A stretch of DNA of 64,000 nt from Alcanivorax sp. (GCA_022449455.1 JAKUPL010000020.1:1-64000); one strand, 5' to 3'. Counted from the stretch's first letter, positions 1 to 9,923 are shown. Numbers and translations: made by a program. The notes: generated from the sequence alone by a model not told the origin.

Positions 1-398
1 CCGCAGGTGACCATGTTGACGTTGAGCGCGTCCAGGTGCTCGTCCAGGTTGGCCACCGGCACGCAGTAGGGGCCGATCGCCGCCGGCGTCAGATCGATCA
101 CCCGCAGGTCCGGGCGCGCGGCGCGCAGGGCTTTTTCGTTGTGGTGGTGGGCGCCGGCGGAGGTGGCGTCGAACACCAGACCGATCTGCTCGAACACCGG
201 CAGCGCGATCAGCCCTTCCACGCCGGTGGCGCAGGCGGTCACGCCCAGACGCTCGGCGCGGGCCAGTCCGTCGGAGGCCGGGTCGATGCCCACCAGCGCG
301 GCCATTTCCAACCACTCGCCGTGGCGCAGCACCTTGATCATCAGATCGGTGCCGATGTTGCCGGAACCGATGATCGCCACTTTGATTTTGTCAGTCAT
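1..398 (-). CDS. Acetaldehyde dehydrogenase (acylating), N-terminal part, cut by window edge
   Basis: The visible N-terminal ~132 residues begin [18 protein letters not shown], a Rossmann NAD-binding start, followed by [12 protein letters not shown], both typical of the DmpF/MhpF/BphJ family. The enzyme oxidises acetaldehyde with CoA to acetyl-CoA, normally channelled from a partner 4-hydroxy-2-oxovalerate aldolase, which would lie beyond the left edge. The ATG overlaps the stop of the upstream hydratase gene by 8 bases, so the two are translationally coupled. The catalytic Cys region appears only as the last residues in view (NMVTCG). Family assignment is firm; the C-terminus cannot be seen. 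Confidence 0.93.
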   Translation of the reverse strand, partial: MTDKIKVAIIGSGNIGTDLMIKVLRHGEWLEMAALVGIDPASDGLARAERLGVTACATGVEGLIALPVFEQIGLVFDATSAGAHHHNEKALRAARPDLRVIDLTPAAIGPYCVPVANLDEHLDALNVNMVTC

Positions 399-1200
399 CG
401 TCGTTCTCCTTGGCGAAGCCCACCGACACCGAACCCAGGCCCTCGATACAGGCCCGGAAGCGGTCGCCGGGTCGGGCCGGCACCATCGGCCCCAGGGCGC
501 CGGTGAGAATCAGATCGCCGGCGCGCAGGGGGCGGCGCGCCCGGGCCAGGGTGTTGGCCAGCCACAGCGCCGCATTGAGCGGGTTGCCCAGGCAGGCGGC
601 ACCGGCGCCCACCGACACCGGCTCGCCCCGGCGGGTCAGGCTCATGCCACACAGGCTCAGGTCCACCTCGCGCAGGGAGCGCGGCGTGGTGCCCAGCACA
701 TAGGCGCCGCAGGAGGCGTTATCGGCCACCGTGTCGGCGATGGTGATGTCCCAGTCGGCGATGCGGCTGCCCACCACTTCCAGGGCCGGCAGCACGTAAT
801 CGGTGGCCCCGATCAGGTCCGCCAGGGTGATCTGGTCGTGGTTCAGGTCGCGGGCCAGCACCAGCGCCACCTCGGCTTCCACCTTGGGCTGCAGCACCTG
901 ATCCCAGGGGATCAGAGCACCGTCGGCCACCGCCATATCGGCGAACAGCAGGCCGTAGTCGGGCTGGTCCACGCCCAGTTGTTGCTGCACCGCCCGGGCG
1001 GTGAGGCCGATCTTGCCGCCCACCACCCGACGGCCACGGCTTTCCCAGTAGCGGCTGTTGATGTCCTGTACCCGGTAGGCACTGTCCAGGTCGTCGGCGT
1101 CGATCAGGTCGCGCACCGGCGAGCAGGGCTGCCCGGTTTCATGGGCGGCCCGCAGCCGCTGAGCGGCGCGGGCCAGGGTTTCGGTGATTGTCGTTTGCAT
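391..1200 (-). CDS. 2-oxopent-4-enoate hydratase / 4-oxalocrotonate decarboxylase family
   Basis: About 269 residues of the MhpD/DmpE/DmpH fold. Visible motifs are [26 protein letters not shown] and the metal-binding [10 protein letters not shown] acidic cluster. DmpE-type enzymes hydrate 2-oxopent-4-enoate to 4-hydroxy-2-oxovalerate; DmpH-type members decarboxylate 4-oxalocrotonate, and sequence alone does not separate them. I place the start at the ATG at 1200, which has GGAGG seven bases upstream; an ATG at 1221 overlapping the previous stop (ATGA) is the alternative. It lies between the semialdehyde dehydrogenase and acylating acetaldehyde dehydrogenase genes, as in meta-cleavage operons. 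Confidence 0.88.
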   Translation of the reverse strand: MQTTITETLARAAQRLRAAHETGQPCSPVRDLIDADDLDSAYRVQDINSRYWESRGRRVVGGKIGLTARAVQQQLGVDQPDYGLLFADMAVADGALIPWDQVLQPKVEAEVALVLARDLNHDQITLADLIGATDYVLPALEVVGSRIADWDITIADTVADNASCGAYVLGTTPRSLREVDLSLCGMSLTRRGEPVSVGAGAACLGNPLNAALWLANTLARARRPLRAGDLILTGALGPMVPARPGDRFRACIEGLGSVSVGFAKENDDD

Positions 1201-1217
1201 GGCAACGCCTCCCGGCT

Positions 1218-2675
1218 TCATTGCGACATCTGCACGCAGACGTTTTTCAGTTCGGAATAGAAATCCAGCGAATGGCGACCGCCTTCGCGACCCAGCCCTG
1301 ACAGCTTCATGCCGCCGAACGGTGTGCGCAGATCACGCAGGAACCAGGTGTTCAGCCACACCAGCCCGGCGTCGATTTCCGCCGCCAGCCGGTGACCGCG
1401 ATCCAGGTTGCTGGTCCAAAGCGCGCTGGCCAGGCCGTAACGGCTGTCGTTGGCCAGTTCGATGGCCTGCTCCTCGGTGTCGAAGGGCATCACGTGGCAG
1501 ACCGGCCCGAACACCTCTTCCTGCAGGCAGCGGGCGGATTGCGACAGCCCGGTCCAGACCGTGGGTTCCACATAGCAGCCGTTGTCGAGCTTGCCGCCCA
1601 GGGTCGGCACACCGCCGCCGGTAACCACGGTGGCGCCCTCCTCCCGGGCCAGGGCGTAGTAGGACAGCACCTTGTCGCGGTGCTGCCGGGATATGAGCGG
1701 GCCCAGGGTGGTCTCCGGATCCAGCGGATCGCCGGGGCGCAGCGCCCGGGCCTGTTCCGCCAGCGCCGCCACGAAGCGCTCGAAAATCGGCCGCTCCACA
1801 TAGACGCGCTCGGTGCACAGGCATACCTGGCCGGTATTGAGAAAACTGGAACGGGCCACGCCGGCCACCGCCTTGTCGAAGTCGGCGTCGGCGAACACCA
1901 GGGCGGCGTTCTTGCCGCCCAGCTCGAACGACACCGGCCTCACCTTGTCGGCCACGTTGCGCATGATGGTGGCGCCGGTTTTCGACTCGCCGGTGAAGGT
2001 GATGCCGTCCACGTCCGGGTGATCGACGATGGCGGCGCCGGCGGAGCCCGGCCCGAAGCCGTGCACCAGATTGAACACGCCGGCGGGCAGGCCCACCTCG
2101 TCCATCACCTCCGCCAGCAGGGTGGCGGTACCCGGCGTTTCCTCGGAGGGCTTGGCGACGATCACATTGCCGCAGGCCAGGGCCGGCGCCACCTTCCAGG
2201 TGAACAGCAGCAGCGGCAGGTTCCAGGGCGAAATAATGCCCACCACGCCGAGCGGCTGGCGCAGGGAATAGTTCAGTGCCCGCCCTTCCGGGGTGGGCGT
2301 TTCGTACACTTCACCGCCGCTCATGCGGATCATGGCGGCGAAAGCGCGGAAGTTGGCGGCGCCCCGGGGAATGTCCACCCGCGACGCCACGGACACCGGC
2401 TTGCCGGTGTCGGCCACTTCCGCGGCCAGGAAATCGTCGGCGCGTCGCTCGATCACGGCGGCGATGCGCTCCAGGTACTGGGCACGCTGTTCGGCGCTGG
2501 TGCGCCGCCAGGCGGGCAGCGCGGCACGACCGGCGCGCACCGCCTGATCGACCAGCGCGGCGTCGGCCTCGTGGACCCGTGCCACCGGCTCGCCGTTGGC
2601 CGGGTTCAGATCCTCGAAGGTGTTGGCGGACTCGACGAACCGGCCATTGATGTAGTTACGGTACTCGGAAACCAA
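1218..2675 (-). CDS. 2-aminomuconate / 2-hydroxymuconate semialdehyde dehydrogenase (ALDH family)
   Basis: A full-length 485-residue NAD-dependent aldehyde dehydrogenase. The catalytic Glu is in FELGGKNAA, the nucleophilic Cys in GQVCLCTERVYVE, and SPWNLPLLL lies in the coenzyme-binding region. The C-terminus SGLGREGGRHSLDFYSELKNV is typical of the DmpC/XylG/AmnC group. In this operon the likely substrate is the ring-opened semialdehyde made by the adjacent dioxygenase, giving 2-aminomuconate. The start is TTG at 2675, preceded by AGGAG. Only ~85 bp separates it from the dioxygenase alpha gene, and a strong hairpin lies in that gap. Confidence 0.9.
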   Translation of the reverse strand: MVSEYRNYINGRFVESANTFEDLNPANGEPVARVHEADAALVDQAVRAGRAALPAWRRTSAEQRAQYLERIAAVIERRADDFLAAEVADTGKPVSVASRVDIPRGAANFRAFAAMIRMSGGEVYETPTPEGRALNYSLRQPLGVVGIISPWNLPLLLFTWKVAPALACGNVIVAKPSEETPGTATLLAEVMDEVGLPAGVFNLVHGFGPGSAGAAIVDHPDVDGITFTGESKTGATIMRNVADKVRPVSFELGGKNAALVFADADFDKAVAGVARSSFLNTGQVCLCTERVYVERPIFERFVAALAEQARALRPGDPLDPETTLGPLISRQHRDKVLSYYALAREEGATVVTGGGVPTLGGKLDNGCYVEPTVWTGLSQSARCLQEEVFGPVCHVMPFDTEEQAIELANDSRYGLASALWTSNLDRGHRLAAEIDAGLVWLNTWFLRDLRTPFGGMKLSGLGREGGRHSLDFYSELKNVCVQMSQ

Positions 2676-2708
2676 TTTCGCACTCCTGAAGAAGGCGGGA
2701 TCGCGGCG

Positions 2709-2736
2709 AAAAAAAGGCGCGGCCCGCGGGCCGCGC
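2709..2736 (-). terminator. Strong hairpin plus T-tract inside the catabolic operon
   Basis: A perfect 20-bp GC-only palindrome at 2717-2736 is followed, on the minus strand, by CC and a run of seven T (2715-2709). This is a canonical rho-independent terminator. It sits after the dioxygenase alpha gene and before the dehydrogenase gene, leaving only ~33 bp for another promoter, so partial read-through or mRNA stabilisation is more likely than a clean operon end. Confidence 0.7.
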
Positions 2737-2759
2737 GGATCGTGAGCGCGATCGAAAGG

Positions 2760-3569
2760 TTACAAATTGAATTCCACCACCGCGGCGCCGGCGCCGTAGG
2801 TGGGGCCGTAGGCGTGCACCTGCGCGCCCTTGAAGTCGCCGGTGGCGCCGAACAGCCAGGACAGGTGTTTCATGCCCATGTCCGCCTTGGTGCCTTCATT
2901 GAAACGGCCCAGGGCCTCGCTGGCGGAGCGCCGGTCGCCGTTGGCCAGGGCGTCGAGCAATTGGCGGTTGGCGGCGTCGTCCGCGTCATGGCGGATGCGG
3001 TCGTCGGCGATGTCGATGTCCTCGTCGAAATAAGCCGCCGACAGGCCGCCGATGGCCAGCACCGCCAGGCGCTTGCCCTGCTTATCGGCCTGTTCCACCG
3101 CCATGGCCGCCAGCTTCTCGGTCTCGCCGGGGCCGTGGTAAAGGTTGTTGGCGGCGATCACCAGCGGGATCTTGCCGCCGGGATTGACGAAGTTGTTGGC
3201 GACGATGGTGCCGGTGTCCACCGGGAAATGGTCGTAATCGACGCCCTTGGCGCGGATGCCGATATCGGCGCAGCCGGCGATGCAGGCGCCCACCAGATCG
3301 GTGTCGGAACGCAGGTCGATGGTCAGGTCGCCGTACTCGTACCAGTTCTCGTCCACGTGCTCGCCGGTCAGGTGCGGGCGCGCCTGCCACAGCTGGTCGA
3401 GCACCGCGAACCATTGAGTGGAATAGATCAGCAGCGCGTCCGGCTTGGAGGCCTGCAGGGCGTCGCGGACTTTTTCATAGCCGGCGGCCAGCGGCTGCCA
3501 GGGCGCGTTGTCCTGACGCAGGTACGGCAGCGGACTGCCGGGCACCAGAAAAGCGGATACAACGGTCAT
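2760..3569 (-). CDS. amnA: 2-aminophenol 1,6-dioxygenase, alpha (non-catalytic) subunit
   Basis: About 269 residues of the LigB-type class III extradiol fold, beginning MTVVSAFLVPGSPLPYLRQD. At the position where the beta subunit has the iron-ligand His (VAPHPPHL), this protein has VPGSPLPY, so the first ligand is absent, as expected for the structural alpha subunit of AmnAB. The partner beta gene lies 24 bp upstream. I prefer the ATG at 3569 because AGGAG is well spaced from it; an ATG at 3575 is too close. AmnAB opens 2-aminophenol to 2-aminomuconic 6-semialdehyde. Substituted aminophenols are possible substrates. Confidence 0.85.
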   Translation of the reverse strand: MTVVSAFLVPGSPLPYLRQDNAPWQPLAAGYEKVRDALQASKPDALLIYSTQWFAVLDQLWQARPHLTGEHVDENWYEYGDLTIDLRSDTDLVGACIAGCADIGIRAKGVDYDHFPVDTGTIVANNFVNPGGKIPLVIAANNLYHGPGETEKLAAMAVEQADKQGKRLAVLAIGGLSAAYFDEDIDIADDRIRHDADDAANRQLLDALANGDRRSASEALGRFNEGTKADMGMKHLSWLFGATGDFKGAQVHAYGPTYGAGAAVVEFNL

Positions 3570-3599
3570 CTTCATTCTCCTCGTCTGTGAGCGGCCGGC

Positions 3600-4526
<927 letters not shown>

Positions 4527-4599
4527 TTATCGGCCCCGGCTTTCTGTTGGCACGGGGTCGTCGGTAGCGACAAAGAACAGCGCTTCCTGCGAGCCGCCC

Positions 4600-4908
4600 T
4601 CAGGACGGCTTGAACACGATCAACAGGCGGTCAATGCGTTCCGATCCGGTTTGGAAGCGGAACAGATCCACCATATCCACGTGCATTCGGGACCCGTCCT
4701 GGCGTTCCCAGAAATAGTCAATGTGCGCGGCGATGCCGGCGCCGTCTTCACTGAAATACAGCTGCTCCAGCCGTACCTCCGCGCGCACCGTGTCGGCAAA
4801 CAGCTTTTCGTAGAAGGGCCGCACCGGGACCTCGCCGTAGACCGGCGAAACCACCGTGCCGTGCTCCTCGAAGCAGCCGAGAACGGTTTCCAGGTCGCCG
4901 GCTTCCAT
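4600..4908 (-). CDS. NTF2/SnoaL-like protein, probable frameshift at N-terminus
   Basis: The 102-residue frame from ATG 4908 starts mid-domain (MEAGDLETVLGCFEEHGTVV) and has no ribosome-binding site. A well-placed ATG at 4946, with GGAG upstream, opens a different frame reading MARSDTVN. A -1 shift near 4923 would join them as DTVN-RYLGAMEAGDLE, which is the normal start of SnoaL-like proteins. So either one base is missing in the DNA or gene, or translation begins internally. The fold is an alpha+beta barrel, often an isomerase, hydrolase or small-ligand binder. It is located between the dioxygenase and hydrolase genes; its specific role is unknown. Confidence 0.65.
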   Translation of the reverse strand: MEAGDLETVLGCFEEHGTVVSPVYGEVPVRPFYEKLFADTVRAEVRLEQLYFSEDGAGIAAHIDYFWERQDGSRMHVDMVDLFRFQTGSERIDRLLIVFKPS

Positions 4909-4969
4909 GGCGCCCAGATAGCGTTTACCGTGTCGGAACGTGCCATCGTCGTTCTCCTGATAACGGCCT

Positions 4970-5863
4970 TCAGTGCAGCGGCCCGTCGAAGCCGGACGGC
5001 CCGTTCAGCAGCCAGTCGCGGAGCGTTTCCATCACCGGTGAGCGCGGATTCTCCATCTGCAGGGCCAGGCCGAAGTGGGTGGCACCGGGCTCCACATGGG
5101 AGCGCACCGCCGCGCCGGTCTCCTGCAAAGCGGCGATCATCAATCGGTTGCTTTCGATAATCCGCGGGAAGTCCTCCTCGCCGTGGGCGATAAAGAACGG
5201 CGGCGGATTGGGCCCGATGTTGTGCAGCGGGCTGGCGTCGCGGTCGTCCTGCCGGTCGGCCAGGAACATCTCGTAAATACGGGCCTCGCCACTGCCCGGC
5301 GCCGGCTCGTCAAACGCCAGATTGAGCTGGGAACAGATCGGCAGGCAGCCCTTGATCAGGTTCGACGGCAGGCCGGCGCGAGCCAGCAGATGCGGTTTCA
5401 GCGCGGCCAGCGCGAACAGGTGACCACCGGCGGAGTGTCCGCCCACGTAAAGCCGGTCCGGGTCGCCCCCGTAGTCGGCGATGTGGTCGTGCACCCAGGC
5501 CAGCGCCGCGATGCAGTCTTCCAGCGGCCCCGGGTAGCGACATTCCGGCGCCAGGCGATAGGACACCGACACGAAGATGGCCGGGGTTTCGACGATCACC
5601 GGGGCCATCAGCCCCAGCCACTCCTTATAACCGTGGGTCCAGGCACCGCCGTGGGCGAACAACAGCACCGGCAGGTCGGTGTGCGTGGTGTCGTCCGGCA
5701 GATAGATGTCCATCTTCTGCCAGTAGTCATCGCCGTAGCGGATGTCCATATGATTCCTGACCCGTGCCGCCGCCTGGCGGGACCGGTCCAACGCCTCCCG
5801 CGCGTAGTCCTCGGCTTCGCGCGGGTAGATCGGCGGCTGGTCGGGAAGATCATCGAAAGACAT
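4970..5863 (-). CDS. Alpha/beta hydrolase, kynurenine formamidase/esterase-like
   Basis: About 297 residues. The oxyanion motif HGGAW, the nucleophile elbow GGHSAGGHL, YRLAPECRYPGPLED and a late GATHFG His give a complete Ser-Asp-His set as in hormone-sensitive-lipase and arylformamidase families. An N-terminal extension is in frame to 5938, but the ATG at 5863 (MSFDDLPDQ) has AAGGA upstream and is preferred. Position between the ABC importer and the ring-cleavage genes suggests that it hydrolyses an ester, amide or formamide of an aminophenol after uptake. That substrate is inference only. Confidence 0.8.
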   Translation of the reverse strand: MSFDDLPDQPPIYPREAEDYAREALDRSRQAAARVRNHMDIRYGDDYWQKMDIYLPDDTTHTDLPVLLFAHGGAWTHGYKEWLGLMAPVIVETPAIFVSVSYRLAPECRYPGPLEDCIAALAWVHDHIADYGGDPDRLYVGGHSAGGHLFALAALKPHLLARAGLPSNLIKGCLPICSQLNLAFDEPAPGSGEARIYEMFLADRQDDRDASPLHNIGPNPPPFFIAHGEEDFPRIIESNRLMIAALQETGAAVRSHVEPGATHFGLALQMENPRSPVMETLRDWLLNGPSGFDGPLH

Positions 5864-5942
5864 TTCAGGTATTTCCTTCTTGGTTTCAGAGGGAGGACCG
5901 GCGGGGCTCCCTGTATCAAGCACCCCGCCGGACCGCATCAGC

Positions 5943-6938
5943 TCAAGGGGCGTATTGGGTGGAGAACGCCTCTTCGGGCAGCTCGTCCAGGAACCCCTTG
6001 TCCATCACCCGGCTGGCACGCTCCGCGAACGCCTTCAGGCCGTTGATGTAGTCGTCGTTCCAGGTGGTGGCGTAGTCACGGATCACGCGTTCCGCCAGCT
6101 GGTCGATGCCGGCCTGGTCCAGACCCAGCTTCTTGCCGTAGGCCTCGAACACGGCCGGGTGGCTTTTCACGTACTCCACCGCGTCCACCCAGCCCTTGAG
6201 AAAGCCGGCCAGGGCCTCGGGGTTGGCCCGGGCGAAGTCGTCGTTGGTGGCCAGGGAAATCCACAGGAAATCGTCGCCGGTTTTCTCTTTATAGAGGTCA
6301 CCCAGGTTGCCGATGCTGCGGTACTTGCCGGAGGCCATGGCCTTGGTGGCCAGCGGATCGAACAGCAGGCCGGCGTCCACGTCGCCACTGTCGAGCAGCG
6401 CCGGGATGATGCCCGGGCCCACGTATTGCAGATCGCCGGTGGCGGCCGGATCGAAGCCGTAGAAATCATTGAGCATGACGCGCAGCAGCACGGTGGCGGT
6501 GCCGGCGGCGCCGGCGTAGGAGGCCACGCGCTTGCCTTTCAGGTCGTCCAGGCTTTGCAGCTCGGAGTCGGTGGGCACCAGCACGTCCAGGGTGGCGCCC
6601 CGGCCCACCGGGAAGATGTTCACCACCGGATAGCCCTGGGCGCGGAACTGGGCGAAGCCGGTCCAGCCGCCGAAGCCCAGGTCCACCTGCTTGCCGCGGA
6701 TGGCGTTGAACAGACCGTCCAGCGTGGGGTAACCCTTGTAGCTCACGTCCACGCCGTATTTGTGGTCCAGCTCCTGGTCGATCATCACCTGGGAGGCGAT
6801 GCCGTTGAGCGATTGCGCCATGTCGGCGAGACGAATCGGCGTGTCGTCGGCGCGGGCGCCGGACGCCAGCGACCCCAAGGCGACGATCAACAGAGGAATC
6901 CCCAGTACTGTCTTGATCTGCGATTTTTTGTGTTTCAT
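5943..6938 (-). CDS. ABC transporter substrate-binding protein, NMT1/SsuA type
   Basis: A 331-residue periplasmic protein. It has a basic N-terminus and hydrophobic segment with a cleavage-like site (GARADD) around residue 30, then the NMT1/TauA/SsuA fold: YKGYPTLDGLFNAIRGKQVDLGFGG, LKGKRVASYAGAAGT, YVGPGIIPALLDSGDVDAG. This family delivers nitrate, sulfonates, pyrimidine precursors or aromatic compounds to SsuBC-like importers. ATPase and permease genes directly precede it in the same operon. The ligand is unknown; genomic context points to an aromatic amide or carbamate. Confidence 0.88.
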   Translation of the reverse strand: MKHKKSQIKTVLGIPLLIVALGSLASGARADDTPIRLADMAQSLNGIASQVMIDQELDHKYGVDVSYKGYPTLDGLFNAIRGKQVDLGFGGWTGFAQFRAQGYPVVNIFPVGRGATLDVLVPTDSELQSLDDLKGKRVASYAGAAGTATVLLRVMLNDFYGFDPAATGDLQYVGPGIIPALLDSGDVDAGLLFDPLATKAMASGKYRSIGNLGDLYKEKTGDDFLWISLATNDDFARANPEALAGFLKGWVDAVEYVKSHPAVFEAYGKKLGLDQAGIDQLAERVIRDYATTWNDDYINGLKAFAERASRVMDKGFLDELPEEAFSTQYAP

Positions 6939-6977
6939 CGGTATGCTCCCGAAGTACTCGTTGTAGTAGGGCCGGCG

Positions 6978-7781
6978 TCAGCCGGCCTGTTGTTCCAGGC
7001 GCGCCCGCTCCGCTTCTTCGGCGGCGGCGATAAAGTTGGCGGACACCTGTTTGCTGATATCGAACAGGGCGGGGTCGTCGTAATCCCGCGGACGGGGCAC
7101 CTCCACGCGGATCTCCTCGCGGATGTTGCCCTGGGAAAGCACCACCACCCGGTCGGCCAGGAAGGTGGCCTCATAGCTGTTATGGGTGATGAACAGAATG
7201 GTCTTGCCGGTGCGGCTCCAGATGTCCAGCAGGTCCACCCGCATGCGCCGGGCGGTGAGTTCATCAAGGCCGCTGAACGGCTCGTCCATGAACAGCACGT
7301 CCGGCTCGATGGCCAGGGCGCGCACCAGGGACAGGCGCTGGGCCATGCCGCCGGAGAGTTCATGGGGGTAGTGATGCCGGAAGGCTTCCAGGCCGGTGAG
7401 CGCGAAATAGTGGTTCTTGATCTCCGCCCAGCGGGCCTTGGGCACGTCGGAGTTTTCCAGCACGAAGTCCACGTTGCGCTCGGCGGTCAGCCAGGGCAGC
7501 AGGCGCGGGTCCTGGAACAGGTAGCCCATCTTCACCGGCGGCTTGCCGTTGCGACCCACCGGACGGCCGCCGAAGCTGACCTCGCCGCTGTAGTCGTTAT
7601 CGAGACCGGACAATGTGTTCAGCAGGGTCGACTTGCCACACCCGGACGGGCCGAGAATGCACACGAATTCGTTGTCGGCGATGGACAGGTCCAGGCCATT
7701 GAGTACCCGGTGGCCGCGCTCGCCTTTACGGTGGCCCGGGTATTCCTTGACCAGGCCTTTGATGCTGATTCCTTTATCCAT
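6978..7781 (-). CDS. ABC transporter ATP-binding protein (SsuB/TauB family)
   Basis: About 267 residues with Walker A GPSGCGKST, signature LSGGMAQRLSLVRAL, Walker B VLFMDEPFSGLD and H-loop ITHNSYEA. The start ATG at 7781 shares one base with the permease stop (TAATG), indicating coupled translation. A longer in-frame extension over the permease gene is a reading-frame artefact. The protein would energise uptake by the adjacent permease and substrate-binding protein. Confidence 0.93.
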   Translation of the reverse strand: MDKGISIKGLVKEYPGHRKGERGHRVLNGLDLSIADNEFVCILGPSGCGKSTLLNTLSGLDNDYSGEVSFGGRPVGRNGKPPVKMGYLFQDPRLLPWLTAERNVDFVLENSDVPKARWAEIKNHYFALTGLEAFRHHYPHELSGGMAQRLSLVRALAIEPDVLFMDEPFSGLDELTARRMRVDLLDIWSRTGKTILFITHNSYEATFLADRVVVLSQGNIREEIRVEVPRPRDYDDPALFDISKQVSANFIAAAEEAERARLEQQAG

Positions 7782-8524
7782 TAGATCTTCACCTTGGGAC
7801 GCCAGGAGAACAATTTGCGCTCCATGTTTTGCAGGATGACCAGCTCGATAAAGAGCATCACGATGGTGAACAGCAGGGTCCACGCCAGCACTTGCTGCAT
7901 GTTGGCGAGCTGGTACCAGTAGAAGAGTTCGAAGCCGACACCGTCCGGCCGCCCGAGCAGTTCCACCAGCACGGTGATTTTCCAGACGATGCCCAGACCG
8001 AAGCGCAGCGACGCCATGATGTAGGGCAGCACCTGGGGAAACAGCACGCGGCGGATGATCACCCAGCGGGAGGCATTGAAGACCTTGGCCATCTTGAACA
8101 GGCGGGTGTCGATGTTCTTGACCCCTTCCCACAGGTTGATGGCGATGGAGGGCGCCGAGGTAAGACCGATGGCGACGATGGCGGCGGTTTCGTTGAGGCC
8201 GATCCAGATGAACGCGAAGATCGCATAGCACAGGCTGGGGACGGTCAGCGCCACCATCACCCAGATATCCAGGGTTTTCTCGGCGAAGCGATTCACGCCC
8301 ATGATCACGCCCACCGGAATACCGATGGCCATGGCCAGCGCGAGGCCGCCGATGACCCGTCCGAGCGTGGCGAACAGATGTTGAAAGATATCCCCGTTGG
8401 CGAAGTTTTCCGCCAGCACCATTGTCGTCTGGAAGGGCCCGGGCAGAATCGTTTCCGGAAACAGAAAGGACAGCCCGAGCCACGCCAGTACCGCGGCAAT
8501 GATGGATCCCACCTTAACGAACAC
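7781..8524 (-). CDS. ABC transporter permease (SsuC/TauC family)
   Basis: A 247-residue inner-membrane protein with about six hydrophobic segments. The EAA loop region reads SAPSIAINLWEGVKN...FNASRWVIIRRVLFPQVLPYIMASLRFGLG. The start is GTG at 8524 with AAGGAG eight to nine bases upstream. Its TAA stop overlaps the ATPase start. It forms the channel of the NMT1-type importer encoded by this operon. Confidence 0.92.
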   Translation of the reverse strand: MFVKVGSIIAAVLAWLGLSFLFPETILPGPFQTTMVLAENFANGDIFQHLFATLGRVIGGLALAMAIGIPVGVIMGVNRFAEKTLDIWVMVALTVPSLCYAIFAFIWIGLNETAAIVAIGLTSAPSIAINLWEGVKNIDTRLFKMAKVFNASRWVIIRRVLFPQVLPYIMASLRFGLGIVWKITVLVELLGRPDGVGFELFYWYQLANMQQVLAWTLLFTIVMLFIELVILQNMERKLFSWRPKVKI

Positions 8525-8551
8525 TGAGTTCTCCTTATTGCTATAGGTCTT

Positions 8552-9919
8552 TTATGGACATAAGTGAGAGAGTCCGGCGGCGCGCAGGCAGCGCCGGGCG
8601 ATTTGCTCGGCCTGGCGCAGCAACGCGGCCTCGTCGATAAACAGCGGCTCGCGGTTCTCGATCAGCAACCGGCCGTCCACCATCACGTCGCGCACGTCCG
8701 TGCCCTTGGCGCTGAACACCAGCGCCGCCCGGGTATCGAGATTCGGGGTCAGGTGCGGTTGCTGCAGATCGACGGTAATCAGATCCGCTTTCAAACCGGC
8801 TTCCAGGCGGCCGGTCTGGCCGTCGCGGCCAACCGCGCGGGCGCCTTCGCTGGTGGCCATGCGCAGCACCCGGTGGCGGCTCAGCGCCAGTGGATCGTTG
8901 GCCGCGGTCTTGGCGGTGGCACAGGCGTATTTCATGCTTTCGAACAGATCCTGGCCGCAGTTGGCGGCCGGCCCGTTGGTGGCCAGGCCGCAGGTGAGCC
9001 CCGCGTCCAGGAACGGTTTCAGCGCCGGAAAGCCGGTGCCCCAGAACAACCGCGTGGGCGGGTCCAGCAACACCCGGGTGTCGGTGCGCGCCAGCAGGTC
9101 GATCTCGTGGGCGGACACATCGGACACCGCCGCCACTTGCACGTCCGGACCCAGGCAGCCGGTCTCCTCAAGCAGTTCCACCTGGCGGATATCACGGCCG
9201 AAGTGCCGGGCGATCAGCTGATTGAATTCCGGCGACTCCGCCACGTGCATGTGCAGGCACAAGGAAAGCTCGTTCGCCAGGGCGCGGGTTTCCCGGTACA
9301 TCTCTTCGGTCATGCACCAGGGCAGCAGCGGGCCAATGGCCAGCCGCAAACGGTCGTCCTCGGCGCCCTGCCAGCGGTGCGCCAGATCGGTGACGCGACG
9401 CGCCTGCTGATCCAGGGTTTCCATGAAATCGGGATGGAAATGACGCCCTTCGAAAGCCCGCGCCACGGTGCCGCGGATGCCGGCATCGCGCATCGCCTGA
9501 AAGGCGGCGTCTTCCGGCGGATAACCCTCCGGGTGAGTGGAGAACAGGTTCTCCACCACCGTGGTGTTGCCGTTCTTGAGGTTCTCCAGGCAGCCCAGCA
9601 TCTGCGCCACGTACATGGCTTCCTGGTCGAACGCCGCCATCAGCGGCATCTGCACGTCGAGCCATTCCAGTAGCCGCTTCTCGGGGCCCAGGGTGCGGCC
9701 GAACACCATGCACAGATGGGAGTGGCCATTGATCAGCCCCGGCATCACCAGCTTGCCGGTCACGTCGATGACCCGGTCCACGGGCTCCGCCGGCCGGTCC
9801 GCGGCGGCGCCGACGAAGGCGATGCGGTCGTCGCGAACCAGCACGCAGCCGTCGCGGAATTCCCGGCCTCCGGCGTCCTGGGTCAGCACGTGACCGCCGC
9901 TGAACAGCGTGGTGGTCAT
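8552..9919 (-). CDS. Amidohydrolase-superfamily protein (TrzN/AtzA-like) with altered active site
   Basis: A 455-residue metal-dependent hydrolase-type TIM barrel. H66/H68 (NGHSH) and H225/E228 (HVAE) match the canonical metal and proton-relay residues. However the usual AHC histidine aligns with A264 (VAAVSD), and the Asp of the GTDG motif is N315 (ATNGPAAN). Relatives deaminate or dechlorinate N-heterocycles, or hydrolyse amidine- and urea-like bonds. Retention of the other ligands and full length argue against simple decay. It is the first enzyme gene after the IclR regulator, so it may act on the imported substrate, but chemistry cannot be predicted. Confidence 0.8.
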   Translation of the reverse strand: MTTTLFSGGHVLTQDAGGREFRDGCVLVRDDRIAFVGAAADRPAEPVDRVIDVTGKLVMPGLINGHSHLCMVFGRTLGPEKRLLEWLDVQMPLMAAFDQEAMYVAQMLGCLENLKNGNTTVVENLFSTHPEGYPPEDAAFQAMRDAGIRGTVARAFEGRHFHPDFMETLDQQARRVTDLAHRWQGAEDDRLRLAIGPLLPWCMTEEMYRETRALANELSLCLHMHVAESPEFNQLIARHFGRDIRQVELLEETGCLGPDVQVAAVSDVSAHEIDLLARTDTRVLLDPPTRLFWGTGFPALKPFLDAGLTCGLATNGPAANCGQDLFESMKYACATAKTAANDPLALSRHRVLRMATSEGARAVGRDGQTGRLEAGLKADLITVDLQQPHLTPNLDTRAALVFSAKGTDVRDVMVDGRLLIENREPLFIDEAALLRQAEQIARRCLRAAGLSHLCP

Positions 9920-9923
9920 CGGC

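Noticed and set aside
1392-3590. Long plus-strand frame of 732 codons
   Set aside because: Antisense to the dehydrogenase and dioxygenase genes, low-complexity His/Gly/Ala composition, no family match; typical high-GC shadow.
6978-8483. 501-codon ATPase frame with long N-terminal extension
   Set aside because: The first ~234 codons run over the permease gene in another frame; the ATG at 7781 begins the true ATPase.
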